Of a stretch of DNA of 60,409 nucleotides, positions 27,039-35,942 are shown piece after piece. The notes beneath the pieces were generated by a model. It saw only the letters and a program-made list of their open reading frames with translations, searched no databases and had not been told where the DNA came from. The stretch is from an uncultured Alphaproteobacteria bacterium. Its GTDB lineage: Bacteria > Pseudomonadota > Alphaproteobacteria > HIMB59. Made by a program: the position numbers and the translations under genes. The stretch is from positions 1-60,409 of the forward strand of contig CACMUL010000007.1 in NCBI GenBank assembly GCA_902616855.1, in the 5' to 3' direction. How positions within the stretch are numbered: position 1 is the stretch's first letter; each line of letters opens with the position of its first letter.

Positions 27039-27349
27039 TTTTTATTTTTTCCCTTTGGCTTATACCCCGACTCATGTGCAAATAGAGCTATTGCATGGCC
27101 TGTTACAGGGCTAGTAAATATTAAAAATAACGGTATTAATAAAAGTTTAAGACTTAATAAACTAAAACCAGAATAAACTATCAAAGCTAAGACTATAAAA
27201 CCTGATCCTAGAGTATCAATTAAACCAGCAGCATGAATTCGACTAAATACATCGGGTAACTTTATAAGGCCTAGACTTCCAGATAAAATAAAGAAGCAGC
27301 CAATAGCTAATAAGACTAAAGAAATTAACTCGATATAATTATACGACAT
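27035..27349 (-). CDS. mnhG: Mrp Na+/H+ antiporter subunit G
   Basis: This 104-aa three-helix MnhG subunit has the family core LGLIKLPDVFSRIHAAGLIDTLGSGFIVLAL, seen in two parts, followed by a helix ending in SPVTGHAIALFAHESG. It overlaps mnhF by 11 nt. The C-terminus is strongly basic (KPKGKNKK). Confidence 0.94.
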   Translation of the reverse strand: MSYNYIELISLVLLAIGCFFILSGSLGLIKLPDVFSRIHAAGLIDTLGSGFIVLALIVYSGFSLLSLKLLLIPLFLIFTSPVTGHAIALFAHESGYKPKGKNKK

Positions 27350-27608
27350 TACTTTTTTTTCTTTTTATTTTGTAATACCTAAGTATTGCAATTGTGCCTA
27401 AAAAATTCAAAAGTATATACATCAAAGAAATATCGACAAAATCAGGTCTATCAAATGCAAAACCATGAACACTGATACCTATGGCTATAATAGTTCCAAT
27501 GCTTGAAATAGATAATATTCTATCAAAAGGAGTTGGTCCTTTGATTGCTCGAACTAAACATAATGCAACAGAGACGCCCAGAACAATTAAAGTTACAAAA
27601 AAAATCAT
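27339..27608 (-). CDS. mnhF: Mrp Na+/H+ antiporter subunit F
   Basis: This 89-aa three-helix MnhF subunit shows the core CLVRAIKGPTPFDRILSIS and DISLMYILLNFLGTIAILRYY. The sizes and motifs are standard for the family. It overlaps mnhE by 4 nt and mnhG by 11 nt. Confidence 0.93.
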   Translation of the reverse strand: MIFFVTLIVLGVSVALCLVRAIKGPTPFDRILSISSIGTIIAIGISVHGFAFDRPDFVDISLMYILLNFLGTIAILRYYKIKRKKSNVV

Positions 27609-28099
27609 TTATCTAAATCCGTAATTACTTTGTTCATATCATCTGTTTGCAAGTCTTCTGATAGCTTCTTACTTAATGCGTGAACTAGAAATGTTTTTTT
27701 ATCTACTTCTATTGTTACTGTACCCGGAGTAAGAGTTATAGCGTTTGCATAGTTTGCAATACCTGTTCTATTCTTCTGAGATGCTTTAACACTTATAAGT
27801 TGTGGAGAGTATTTACCATTCCATATTAAAGCTGTTGTCGTAATTCCAGATTTAAAAATTTCTTTAAATAACCAAATCCAATAAAATGGTAATCTAAGAA
27901 TAATTTTTAAAGGAAGAGAGTCTTCCTCGAGAGCTTTAGCTCTATAAGACATCCAAAAAACAAAAAGAACACTGAGTAGTCCAAAAAAAAGTAAAAGCGA
28001 TTTAAGGTAACCAGATAAAATAAACCAGAATACAAAAAGTATTATGAAATAAGTTATAAATGATAAGGTCTTAAGTGAATCTTTATTAAGTTTAGCCAC
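27605..28099 (-). CDS. mnhE: Mrp Na+/H+ antiporter subunit E
   Basis: This is a 164-aa MnhE subunit with two N-terminal helices and a cytoplasmic domain. FYWIWLFKEIFKSGITTTALIWNGK and TGIANYANAITLTPGTVTIEVDK are the family hallmark (NSITLTPGT type), and VHALSK follows. It is the first gene of the antiporter block. Its start lies only 9 nt after the stop of the formyltransferase-like gene, so it seems to share that transcript. Confidence 0.92.
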   Translation of the reverse strand: MAKLNKDSLKTLSFITYFIILFVFWFILSGYLKSLLLFFGLLSVLFVFWMSYRAKALEEDSLPLKIILRLPFYWIWLFKEIFKSGITTTALIWNGKYSPQLISVKASQKNRTGIANYANAITLTPGTVTIEVDKKTFLVHALSKKLSEDLQTDDMNKVITDLDK

Positions 28100-28108
28100 T
28101 AAAAGCTA

Positions 28109-29026
28109 TTATGAGAATAAATCACCCTCTGTAAATACTGCAGTATTCATGTCTTTAACAAATAATTTACCTTGGTCTGATTTAAATCTTGATACCTCAA
28201 TAAATCCACCTTTAACTGCGATTCTGACGTTTTCAGCATTAATTGATATGATTTGACCTGGAAAATGCTCAGCACTTTGCTCGTCAATAAACTTAGTGTC
28301 ATAAAAGACATACTCATCACCCATGAATTCAGCCCATGCACCAGGCTGAGGGTTGCAACCCCTTATTAAATTATAAATTTCGTTTCCGGGTTTTTTCCAA
28401 TCAATTCTTGCATCACTTTTTTTACACCAAGACTCATATGTTGCTTTAGAGTCATCTTGAGGTGTCTTTGGTGCATTACCAGACTCAATTAAATTTGCAG
28501 CTTCAACACAAGCTTCTAGACCTAATGGAAATATCTTTTTAAAGTAAACATCTCCTAAAGTATCATCAGGACCAATATCAACTTCTTTTTGAAGTAATAT
28601 TTCACCCTCATCTAGCCCATCATTTGGATAAAAAATTGAAAGACCTGTTTTTGTGGAGCCACCAATTATAGGCCAGTTTATTGAACTTGGTCCTCTATGG
28701 AGTGGAAGTAGTGAGGGGTGAAAACAAATAGATCCATGAGTAGGAATATCTCTCGCTCCTTCAGGCACAAAAATTATTACATAAGCCATGACACATAAAT
28801 CCGCACCATGAGACTTAATTTGATCTAGTACCTCTTGGTCTTTAAAATTTGAGGGTTGGTAAACAGGCAAACTAACACTTTGAGCGTATTCTTTAACAGG
28901 ATCGACTGGTTTACCCTCTTTGTCAGGTGCACAATATACCGCTACTACTTCATGGTCTGTTTCTGTATGAAATTTTTCTAAAGCACTTTTTCCAAATGCC
29001 TGTTGCCCCATTAAAATTATTTTCAT
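28109..29026 (-). CDS. Formyltransferase-family protein, 10-formyl-THF hydrolase/dehydrogenase N-domain-like
   Basis: This is a 305-aa protein of the formyl transferase fold, with an N-terminal THF-binding Rossmann domain and a C-terminal FMT_C-like domain. FHPSLLPLHRGPSSINWPIIGG holds the catalytic His and matches the hydrolase domain of 10-formyl-THF dehydrogenase better than Met-tRNA formyltransferase, as do DDGLDEGEILLQKEVDI and WIRG-like NLIRGCNPQPGAWAE. It follows frc by 26 nt. A role in moving or releasing formyl groups made by the upstream pathway is inferred. It is unlikely to be the housekeeping fmt. Confidence 0.82.
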   Translation of the reverse strand: MKIILMGQQAFGKSALEKFHTETDHEVVAVYCAPDKEGKPVDPVKEYAQSVSLPVYQPSNFKDQEVLDQIKSHGADLCVMAYVIIFVPEGARDIPTHGSICFHPSLLPLHRGPSSINWPIIGGSTKTGLSIFYPNDGLDEGEILLQKEVDIGPDDTLGDVYFKKIFPLGLEACVEAANLIESGNAPKTPQDDSKATYESWCKKSDARIDWKKPGNEIYNLIRGCNPQPGAWAEFMGDEYVFYDTKFIDEQSAEHFPGQIISINAENVRIAVKGGFIEVSRFKSDQGKLFVKDMNTAVFTEGDLFS

Positions 29027-29052
29027 TATTGCTCCTTAAATTAAAATATATC

Positions 29053-30300
29053 TTATACTGCTCCGGCCTCTCTTACAGCTTTAATTTCATCGTCACTCAT
29101 CTGACAAAATTCTTTTAATATCTCATCAGTATGCTCTCCGAGAAGTGGAGATCTTTCAACTTTTGCTGGGGAGTCAGATAACTTAATTGGATTACCAACA
29201 GTCAAATATTTCCCTCGTTCAGGGTGATCGACTTCGACTATAGTATTAGTGTCTCTTAGGCCTTGATCTTCAGCTAATTCTTTTAGAGATAATATTGGAC
29301 CAACTGGTATATCTAAAGGGTTACATATATCCATAACCTCAAATTTAGTCTTGGTCATTGTCCATGACTCAATTGTATCAAATATTTCGTTTAACCTTGG
29401 TAGTCTTTTAGCAGGAGTTGAGTAATTTTCATCCTCTTTCCATTCGGGTTTACCAATAACATCACATACTTTTTCCCAAACAGCCGCCTGGGTAATAAAA
29501 TATGTATATGCATTAGGATCCTTTTCCCAACCTTTACATTTTAGAATTCTTCCAGGCTGACCACCACCTGAGTCGTTACCTGCGCGAGGCGTAGAGTCAC
29601 CAAAAGGAATGTCTTCTCCAAATTGAGAGTATTCTTTTAAAGGCCCTCTTGAAAGTCTCTGTTGGTCACGAAGTTTAACTCTGCAAAGATTTAAAACTCC
29701 ATCTTGCATTGCGGCAGATACTCTTTGCCCCTTTCCTGACTTTTCTCTATGGAATAAAGCAGTAACTATACCCAATGCTAAGTGTAGTCCTGTTCCACTA
29801 TCTCCTATTTGTGCACCAGTGACTAAAGGAACTTCTCCAAGCATACCTGTAGTTGAAGCAGATCCACCTGCGCACTGAGCAACATTCTCATAAACTTTAC
29901 AATCTTCATATTTGCCAGGACCAAAACCTTTAACAGACGCATAAATCATTCTTGGATTTATTTCTTGAATTTTTTCCCATGAAAAGCCCATTCTATCTAA
30001 AGCACCAGGAGCAAAATTTTCTACCATGACATCACACTCTTGGATTAACTTAGTAAATATTTTTGAACCCTCTGGTTTCTTTGGGTTTAATGTTATGCTT
30101 CTTTTATTTGAGTTTAGCATTGTAAAGTACAAACTGTCTGCATCAGGAACGTCTCTTAGCTGACCTCTTGTAGCATCACCCACTCCTGGTCTTTCAACTT
30201 TTACGACATCTGCACCAAACCAAGCTAGTAATTGTGTGCAAGTTGGTCCGGACTGGACGTGTGTCATGTCTAATATTTTGACACCTTTTAAAGCTTCCAT
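29053..30300 (-). CDS. frc: Formyl-CoA:oxalate CoA-transferase (class III CoA-transferase)
   Basis: This 415-aa CaiB/BaiF family enzyme moves CoA from formyl-CoA to oxalate or a related acid. It resembles E. coli YfdW/Frc along its whole length. Gln16 ([10 protein letters not shown]) and Asp167 (AQIGDSGTG) match the active-site Gln and the aspartate that forms the acyl intermediate. The glycine loop reads SGGGQPG (residues 244-250), where Oxalobacter Frc has GGGGQ, so one glycine is serine here. It follows the ThDP enzyme gene by 16 nt. The acid acceptor in this organism is open, because the neighbour is not a standard oxalyl-CoA decarboxylase. Confidence 0.92.
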   Translation of the reverse strand: MEALKGVKILDMTHVQSGPTCTQLLAWFGADVVKVERPGVGDATRGQLRDVPDADSLYFTMLNSNKRSITLNPKKPEGSKIFTKLIQECDVMVENFAPGALDRMGFSWEKIQEINPRMIYASVKGFGPGKYEDCKVYENVAQCAGGSASTTGMLGEVPLVTGAQIGDSGTGLHLALGIVTALFHREKSGKGQRVSAAMQDGVLNLCRVKLRDQQRLSRGPLKEYSQFGEDIPFGDSTPRAGNDSGGGQPGRILKCKGWEKDPNAYTYFITQAAVWEKVCDVIGKPEWKEDENYSTPAKRLPRLNEIFDTIESWTMTKTKFEVMDICNPLDIPVGPILSLKELAEDQGLRDTNTIVEVDHPERGKYLTVGNPIKLSDSPAKVERSPLLGEHTDEILKEFCQMSDDEIKAVREAGAV

Positions 30301-30316
30301 AGTTTCCTCCTAAAGT

Positions 30317-31993
30317 TTATTTGTACATAGTCTGGTTTTTTGTACCAGGAGCAAATTCTTCTTTATCCACCCAAATATTTACGATTGCAGGTATACCTGA
30401 CTTTACGGCTTCTCTAGCTCTTTGAAGGGCAGGTTGGATTTCTTTTGCTTCTCTAACAGCTTCGCCATGACCACCAAAGATTTTTGCAAACTCATCAAAG
30501 TTAACATCACCCAAGATGTTTCCAACATTTCCTTTATCTTCACCATACTTCATAATTTGACCAAATCTGATCTGGTTTTGAGCAGAGTTATTTCCAATAA
30601 CTGTTAAGACAGGTGCTTTGTGTCTGACAAAAGCCTCGAAGTCCATTCCGGTCATTGAAAAAGCACCATCACCACAATATAAAAGAATTTCTTTTTCAGG
30701 TGCAGCTAATTTAGCTGCAAGTGCGTATGGTACTCCGACACCTAAAGTTCCAAGGGGCCCTGGGTCCATCCAAGCACCAGGCATTCTAGGTTGAACTGCT
30801 TGAGCGCTTATGGTTACAACGTCTCCTCCATCACCTATGTATATAGTATCATCATTTAAAAACTGGTTGAGTTCCCAAGCTACTCTATAAGGACTAATAG
30901 GAGATTTATCTGTTGTAAATGTAGGCATCAATTTTTCTAAAGCTGCCTCTTCTCCAGATCGAAGTTCATTAAACCAATCTGAACGATCTTTTTTTGTTCC
31001 TGCTTCAGAGATAGCCTTTAGAGTTGTTCCTATATGTCCAACTAAACCAAGTGATATATCTCTATTTTTTCCAACAGTTCTATAGTCCATATCAATTTGA
31101 ATAACAGTTGCGTTAGGATTTAATCTTTTACCGTAACCCATTCTAAAATCAAAAGGTGTTCCAACAATTATAATACAATCTGACTTGGTAAAGGCATTTC
31201 TTCTTGTTCTGTGAAAGTGATGTGGGTCTCCAGGAGGCATTGAACCTCTTGCAGCACCATTTAAATAAGCAGGGATATTCATATTTTTAACAAAGTCGAT
31301 TGCATCTTTCGTAGATTGGCAAGTCCAAACCTGTTGACCTAAAAGTATGCATGGTCTCTCTGCATTTGAAATTATGTCTGCAGCTTTTTGTACATCTACT
31401 GGGTCTGCTAATGTTTTTGATGAAGCACTATATTTTCCAGCTTCTGGTAAGACGGCTTTGCTCATTGGAATTGAAGAGTCAAGTATGTCTCTTGGAATTT
31501 CTAAAAATGATGGACCAAAAGATCCATTTCTAGTTTCCCTAAAAGCCATTGATACCATGTCTGCACATCTCTCGGTTGACATTACAGTTGCTGCAAATTT
31601 TGTAATTGGTTGCATCATGTCTACGTGAGGTAAATCTTGTAAAGATCCCATTTTATGCTGTGTTAGTGAACTTTGTCCTCCTATTAAAAGCATTGGGATT
31701 TCAGCTCTAAAAGCATTTGCTACTCCTGTTAATGCATGTGTCGTGCCTGGTCCAGCAGTAACAACTGCACACCCAGGTTTACCTGTCATTCTTGCATAAC
31801 CATCAGCTGCATGAGAGGCAACTTCTTCATGACGTACGTCAATAATTTTAATTCCTTCGTTTAGACATCCATTGTAAATATCAATAATGTGTCCCCCACA
31901 TAAAGTGTAAATAACCTCAACTCCCTCTGCTTTAAGGGCTTTAGCAACCAACTCCCCGCCAGTTATCATTTGTTCGTTAGATCCTGTAGACAT
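30317..31993 (-). CDS. ThDP-dependent 2-hydroxyacyl-CoA lyase (HACL2/ILVBL-like) or oxalyl-CoA decarboxylase-like enzyme
   Basis: This is a 558-aa three-domain ThDP enzyme. Glu56 (VRHEEVASHAADGYA) activates the cofactor, and GDGAFSMTG with the later GNN (VIGNNSAQNQI) is the ThDP/Mg motif. The segments TLCGGHIIDIY, MDPGPLGTLGVGVPYALAAK and FVRHKAPVL resemble human ILVBL/HACL2. The Tyr-Glu pair used by oxalyl-CoA decarboxylase is not seen at the matching place (GSLQDLPHVD). It therefore probably cleaves a 2-hydroxyacyl-CoA to an aldehyde and formyl-CoA, but oxalyl-CoA decarboxylation remains possible next to frc. A strong Shine-Dalgarno site (AGGGAGAGG) precedes the ATG. Confidence 0.78.
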   Translation of the reverse strand: MSTGSNEQMITGGELVAKALKAEGVEVIYTLCGGHIIDIYNGCLNEGIKIIDVRHEEVASHAADGYARMTGKPGCAVVTAGPGTTHALTGVANAFRAEIPMLLIGGQSSLTQHKMGSLQDLPHVDMMQPITKFAATVMSTERCADMVSMAFRETRNGSFGPSFLEIPRDILDSSIPMSKAVLPEAGKYSASSKTLADPVDVQKAADIISNAERPCILLGQQVWTCQSTKDAIDFVKNMNIPAYLNGAARGSMPPGDPHHFHRTRRNAFTKSDCIIIVGTPFDFRMGYGKRLNPNATVIQIDMDYRTVGKNRDISLGLVGHIGTTLKAISEAGTKKDRSDWFNELRSGEEAALEKLMPTFTTDKSPISPYRVAWELNQFLNDDTIYIGDGGDVVTISAQAVQPRMPGAWMDPGPLGTLGVGVPYALAAKLAAPEKEILLYCGDGAFSMTGMDFEAFVRHKAPVLTVIGNNSAQNQIRFGQIMKYGEDKGNVGNILGDVNFDEFAKIFGGHGEAVREAKEIQPALQRAREAVKSGIPAIVNIWVDKEEFAPGTKNQTMYK

Positions 31994-32010
31994 TTTTAAC
32001 CTCTCCCTGG

Positions 32011-32027
32011 TGGTATAATGTATACCA
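32011..32027. promoter_or_regulatory. Palindromic operator (TGGTATA-ATG-TATACCA), likely GntR/FCD site
   Basis: This is a perfect inverted repeat with 7-bp arms and a 3-nt centre in the 63-nt gap between the GntR gene and the ThDP enzyme gene, 18 nt upstream of its ATG. The GTATAC-type half sites are like those known for FCD-subfamily GntR regulators. A sister site with the same 13-nt core lies at 35943-35959. The regulator at 32057-32716 is the obvious candidate to bind. Confidence 0.75.
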
Positions 32028-32056
32028 GATTTAGAGGTCTTGCAAAGAATTTTGCC

Positions 32057-32716
32057 TTATGAATTAATGCTTTCTTGTATCTTATCAACTAAAGTAAGTG
32101 CGTGATTTTTAAGAAGTTTTTCTGCTTTTGATCCCTGGCCTGCGACAAGAGATCTAACAATGTCATTGTGTTCATCAATAGATTTGACAGCTCTATGTGA
32201 CTCTATTACAAATTTTTTCCTCAAGTATTGTAAATGAATTAACTGTGACTCTAAAATTTCTCCCATTAATTTTACTTTAGTTAATTTCATAATTTGATTA
32301 TGAAATTTAATATTATCATTCGAGTAGTTATCAAGTTCAGACAAAACGTTCTCTTTTGAGTAATGACAATACTTATTTAAACTTTCAATCTCATCTTTAG
32401 TAGAATTAGCAATAATTAAATGAGCTGCATAACCCTCCAGACCTGCCCATACAGTTACAATATCAATCAATTCTTTTTTTGATTTTCTGTGCACAAATAC
32501 GCCTCTTCTTGGAACTGTTTTAACAATTCCCTCTTGCTCTAATTTAGCAACAGCTTCTCGAATAGGTGTCCGACTAACTCCTAGCTTTTCAGATAATTGT
32601 CTTTCATCTAGATGAAAATCACTTTGTTTTAAATATATATTAAGTGACAAAATATATTTTTTTAGTGAGTCGTATACCTTACCTTTTAGGTTTACCGGTC
32701 CTATTTTTTGGATCAT
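32057..32716 (-). CDS. GntR-family transcriptional regulator, FCD type
   Basis: This is a 219-aa regulator with an N-terminal winged helix (ERQLSEKLGVSRTPIREAVAKLEQEG, seen in two parts, then PRRGVFV) and a C-terminal all-helical FCD ligand domain. NIKFHNQIMKLT and a later SIDEHNDIVRSL carry histidines at positions often used to bind a metal and a carboxylate ligand. Its start codon directly follows the tctA stop, so it is within the transporter operon. Autoregulation by the substrate or an intermediate of this operon is inferred from the two palindromes. Confidence 0.92.
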   Translation of the reverse strand: MIQKIGPVNLKGKVYDSLKKYILSLNIYLKQSDFHLDERQLSEKLGVSRTPIREAVAKLEQEGIVKTVPRRGVFVHRKSKKELIDIVTVWAGLEGYAAHLIIANSTKDEIESLNKYCHYSKENVLSELDNYSNDNIKFHNQIMKLTKVKLMGEILESQLIHLQYLRKKFVIESHRAVKSIDEHNDIVRSLVAGQGSKAEKLLKNHALTLVDKIQESINS

Positions 32717-34240
32717 TTATGTAGTCTGTGCTTTTTTAAAAAATTTTCTATAAAGAGGGCCAAATGCTGGCATAATTAAAAGCACAATTGCAATATACAT
32801 TATGATTGCAGCAATAGGTTTTTCTGCCATATCAAAAAATATTCCCATACTACCATCAGATAAAATTAGAGACTGTCTTAAAGCTTTTTCAGCTAATGGA
32901 CCAAGAACAATAGATAAAACAGCTGGTGCCACAGGGTAATCTAGTTTTCTCAAAATATATCCGGCAAAACCGAATAGCAACATTAACCATACGTCGTGAA
33001 GGCTTTGTGTAGGTGCATAACCACCTGTTACACAAAGAACAAAAATAACCGGGGCCAAGATGGCAAATGGTATCCTTAATACCATTAAAAAAGCTGGAAT
33101 TAACGCAATATTTAAAACCAGTGTAAAGAAGTTAGCGATATAAAGACTACCAATTAAGCCCCAAACAAACTCGGGCTCTTGAGTGAATAAAAGAGGACCT
33201 GGTGTAAGTCCCCATAAAATCATGCCCCCAAGTAAAATAGCAGTTGTAGGTGACCCTGGAATACCTAATGTTAACATAGGAAGCATACTTCCAGTGCTAG
33301 CAGAATTATTTGCACATTCTGGAGCAACAACTCCAGCTGGGACACCTGAACCAAATTCTTTTGAATTTTTTGATAATTGTTTTGTAATTCCATATGACAT
33401 AAGTGATGCCGGTGTGGCACCTGCCGCAGGGAGAATTCCCACAAAGAAACCTAGAAAAGAACCAATGTTCATTGCCATTATAGTTTTTTTAAGAGCGCCA
33501 AATGCTCTTCCAACTTCCTTCATGTTGACTGATAATTTTGACATTTGAACTTTACCTTTTGTTTCTTCAAGGGTCCAAAGCATCTCGCCAATTCCGTAAA
33601 TACCGATAGCAAGTACAAGGAAATTAATTCCATGAAGAAATCCAGGGATATTAAAGAAAATTAATCTTGGCTTTCCTGTAATTAGATCTAAGCCTATAGT
33701 CGATAAAGCTAATCCAATTAATATAGAAAAAATAGTTTTTGGAACGTCATCTCCACCTAAGCCTACAAATGTTGCAAATGCCATTACCATTAATGCAAAG
33801 GTTTCAGGCGCATTAAATCTTAGTGCTACCTCAGCCAGAGGTGGTGCAAATAAAGTAAATAAAATAACGGATACAGTTCCACCAACGAAGGAACCTACTG
33901 CTGCTGCAGTTAAAGCTGTCATAGCTTCTCCCTTAACAGCTAAGGGTCTTCCATCAAAAACTGTAGCTACTGCAGTAGAAGCTCCAGGTATGCCTAGCAT
34001 AACGGAACTTATGGCACCTCCATACATAGCGCCGTAATAGACAGCTGCTAAAAATATTATTGCTGCAGTGGGTGGTATAATAAATGTAATTGGAATAAGT
34101 ATTGCAACACCATTAACTGAACCAAGACCAGGCATTGCACCCACAAATAAACCAATTAGACAGCCAAATACTAAAAGACCAAGGTTTAAGGGTTCAAAGG
34201 ATACAAAAATTCCCTCTAGAAGAAGTATAAACACATCCAT
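32717..34240 (-). CDS. tctA: Tripartite tricarboxylate transporter, large membrane subunit TctA
   Basis: This is the 507-aa large membrane subunit with about 12 helices. Family motifs are PGLGSVNGVAILIPITF near residue 40, YYGAMYGGAISSVMLGIPG, and the second-half repeat GILPAAGATPASLMSY and TLGIPGSPTTAILLGGMILWGLTPGP. It works with TctB and the periplasmic TctC to import a carboxylate using an ion gradient. The gap to tctB is 28 nt. The cargo is not readable from the sequence; the linked catabolic genes suggest a short 2-oxo, 2-hydroxy or dicarboxylic acid. Confidence 0.95.
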   Translation of the reverse strand: MDVFILLLEGIFVSFEPLNLGLLVFGCLIGLFVGAMPGLGSVNGVAILIPITFIIPPTAAIIFLAAVYYGAMYGGAISSVMLGIPGASTAVATVFDGRPLAVKGEAMTALTAAAVGSFVGGTVSVILFTLFAPPLAEVALRFNAPETFALMVMAFATFVGLGGDDVPKTIFSILIGLALSTIGLDLITGKPRLIFFNIPGFLHGINFLVLAIGIYGIGEMLWTLEETKGKVQMSKLSVNMKEVGRAFGALKKTIMAMNIGSFLGFFVGILPAAGATPASLMSYGITKQLSKNSKEFGSGVPAGVVAPECANNSASTGSMLPMLTLGIPGSPTTAILLGGMILWGLTPGPLLFTQEPEFVWGLIGSLYIANFFTLVLNIALIPAFLMVLRIPFAILAPVIFVLCVTGGYAPTQSLHDVWLMLLFGFAGYILRKLDYPVAPAVLSIVLGPLAEKALRQSLILSDGSMGIFFDMAEKPIAAIIMYIAIVLLIMPAFGPLYRKFFKKAQTT

Positions 34241-34268
34241 GTTTTATGTCTTTACTTTACCAATCTCA

Positions 34269-34793
34269 TTATGAATACATAAAGTCGTATACTGGATAAA
34301 ATAAGGGCTCTGAAATACCTTGGGGTAAAGGTATTTTTAAAAGCCATTCAAAAAATAAAAAGGTTAAAACTGGTGTGATTAAAGAGAATACAGATATAAA
34401 TAGGACACTTTTAGAACTAAAATACCTAAGATAAAAAGCTAAAAAAAAGATAAGTGAAAAGTAAATTCCCAAATAGCCTATTGCTAAAACTAAAATAACT
34501 AATGAAATAATTGTTACTGCAATATATTTGAATGCATCAGCCTCAATAAAAGGAGAGTCATCTTTAGATTGTGGTGACCTTTTTAGAACGAATTTAATTA
34601 TGGTAAGGACAGTGCAAATAAGCATGCCAAGAGAAAGGTAAAAAGGAAGAAATCCTGCACCCATGTTTTCTTCTGCGTTCCATGTAATTCTATTCTCAGC
34701 ACTTTTAATCATCAGAGCGATTGAGCATAACGCTAAAATAACGGCCACTGCAATTTCTGCTCTTTTGACAGTTATTTTATTTGTTATGCTCAT
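34269..34793 (-). CDS. tctB: Tripartite tricarboxylate transporter, small membrane subunit TctB
   Basis: This is a 174-aa small membrane subunit with four predicted helices, as expected for TctB. Typical features are an early helix (AEIAVAVILALCSIALMI), a WNAEENMGAGFLPFYLSLGML loop-helix and the C-terminal FFEWLLKIPLPQG motif. It lies between tctC and tctA with gaps of 19 and 28 nt. Confidence 0.92.
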   Translation of the reverse strand: MSITNKITVKRAEIAVAVILALCSIALMIKSAENRITWNAEENMGAGFLPFYLSLGMLICTVLTIIKFVLKRSPQSKDDSPFIEADAFKYIAVTIISLVILVLAIGYLGIYFSLIFFLAFYLRYFSSKSVLFISVFSLITPVLTFLFFEWLLKIPLPQGISEPLFYPVYDFMYS

Positions 34794-34812
34794 ATCACTC
34801 TTAATTTAAATA

Positions 34813-35790
34813 TTAGTCAAAGTTTTTAATGATCTCACCGTGCTTAGCATATTCGATTGCTAAGAAATCTTTAAGACCATAACCCTCTAACCAGCTCATT
34901 AACTTTCCATCGTCGATGTTGAAAGTTTGGAACTCGTTATCATGATAAACAGTGTGAAGAAGTCCTGTGTAGTACTTCTCTACCTCTGCATCAACACCAG
35001 CTGGAGCCATAAATGCTCTCATCATATAGTATTCAAGATCAGGATAACCTAATTCATATGAAGATGGTACTTCTGGGAATGCAGGATTTCTCTCAGGAGT
35101 CATCATAACTAATGCTTTTGAATCACCTGATTGATAGAATCCCATTTGCTCAGAAGGGTTGTTTAATGTGAAATCTGACTCGCCGCCAACTAGACCTTTT
35201 GCAACAGCACCACCACCGTCATATGGTACGTACTTTGCATCAAATCCAAACTGACCTCTCATCATACCTAGAAGTAATTCGTCCTCAGACATACTTCCTG
35301 TACCACCCATTACTAGACCATTGCCTCTAGCAAGTGCGATGAAGTCATCAAATGTTTCTACACCTTGAGTATTTTTACCTTCAGTTGCAATCCATACTAA
35401 GAATGTATCTGTAATAAGTCTTGCTAATGGTGTGAAGTCATTAAAGAAGTCAATTCCTAACTCAGGCTGGTTAACAGGTGTAGTTAGAACATTGTTAAGA
35501 GTAATGATAAGTGTATGCTCATCACCAGCTTTTTTCTTAACATAAGTCATAGCTTCACCACCAGAACCACCTTTTTTATTAATTGGAATCACTGGCTTAG
35601 ATGCGTAGTCGTTTTTCTCGATAACACCTTGAACTAATCTAGCAATTTCGTCAGCTCCACCACCTTGACCAGCTGGGATAATAAGCTCAATGGGCTTCTT
35701 TGGACTAAAAGGCTTCGCAGAAGACACTGAACTAACAGCGACAAGTGAAAGTGAAACAATAACTAATGCTAATTTTTTGATTATTGACAT
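34813..35790 (-). CDS. tctC: Tripartite tricarboxylate transporter, periplasmic binding protein TctC
   Basis: This is a 325-aa extracytoplasmic solute receptor. The N-terminus is a Sec signal peptide with a basic start (MSIIKKLALVIV), a hydrophobic core and a likely cut after VSSVSSA. The mature part begins with PFSPKKPIELIIPAGQGGGADEIAR, the usual Bug/TctC opening. It has a very strong Shine-Dalgarno (AGGAGG) and is the first gene of the operon, which fits the high amount needed for a binding protein. The ligand is unknown. Confidence 0.95.
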   Translation of the reverse strand: MSIIKKLALVIVSLSLVAVSSVSSAKPFSPKKPIELIIPAGQGGGADEIARLVQGVIEKNDYASKPVIPINKKGGSGGEAMTYVKKKAGDEHTLIITLNNVLTTPVNQPELGIDFFNDFTPLARLITDTFLVWIATEGKNTQGVETFDDFIALARGNGLVMGGTGSMSEDELLLGMMRGQFGFDAKYVPYDGGGAVAKGLVGGESDFTLNNPSEQMGFYQSGDSKALVMMTPERNPAFPEVPSSYELGYPDLEYYMMRAFMAPAGVDAEVEKYYTGLLHTVYHDNEFQTFNIDDGKLMSWLEGYGLKDFLAIEYAKHGEIIKNFD

Positions 35791-35942
35791 ATTGTTTCCT
35801 CCTATAGGTTAAGCAGTACAATAAACTATTTAAGAGAATATTAAAAATACATTCTTAATTTAGGATTTAGTTTAAAATTAGAAAAAAACCTTGTTTTAGC
35901 ATTGATTTTCTTGACATTTACAACAGTGATTGTGTTATTTAA

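Noticed and set aside
28109..29026. Housekeeping methionyl-tRNA formyltransferase (fmt)
   Set aside because: The SSINWPIIGG and DDGLDEGEILLQKE segments fit the 10-formyl-THF hydrolase domain, and no def gene is next to it.
30317..31993. Calling the ThDP enzyme a plain oxalyl-CoA decarboxylase or acetolactate synthase
   Set aside because: The Oxc Tyr-Glu pair is not seen and the sequence is closest by eye to ILVBL/HACL2; no acetolactate synthase small subunit is adjacent. The call is left open between lyase and Oxc-like.
33183..33548. Plus-strand 121-aa frame inside tctA
   Set aside because: It is antisense to a well-conserved membrane protein and shows no recognisable domain or start signal; a shadow of the real gene.
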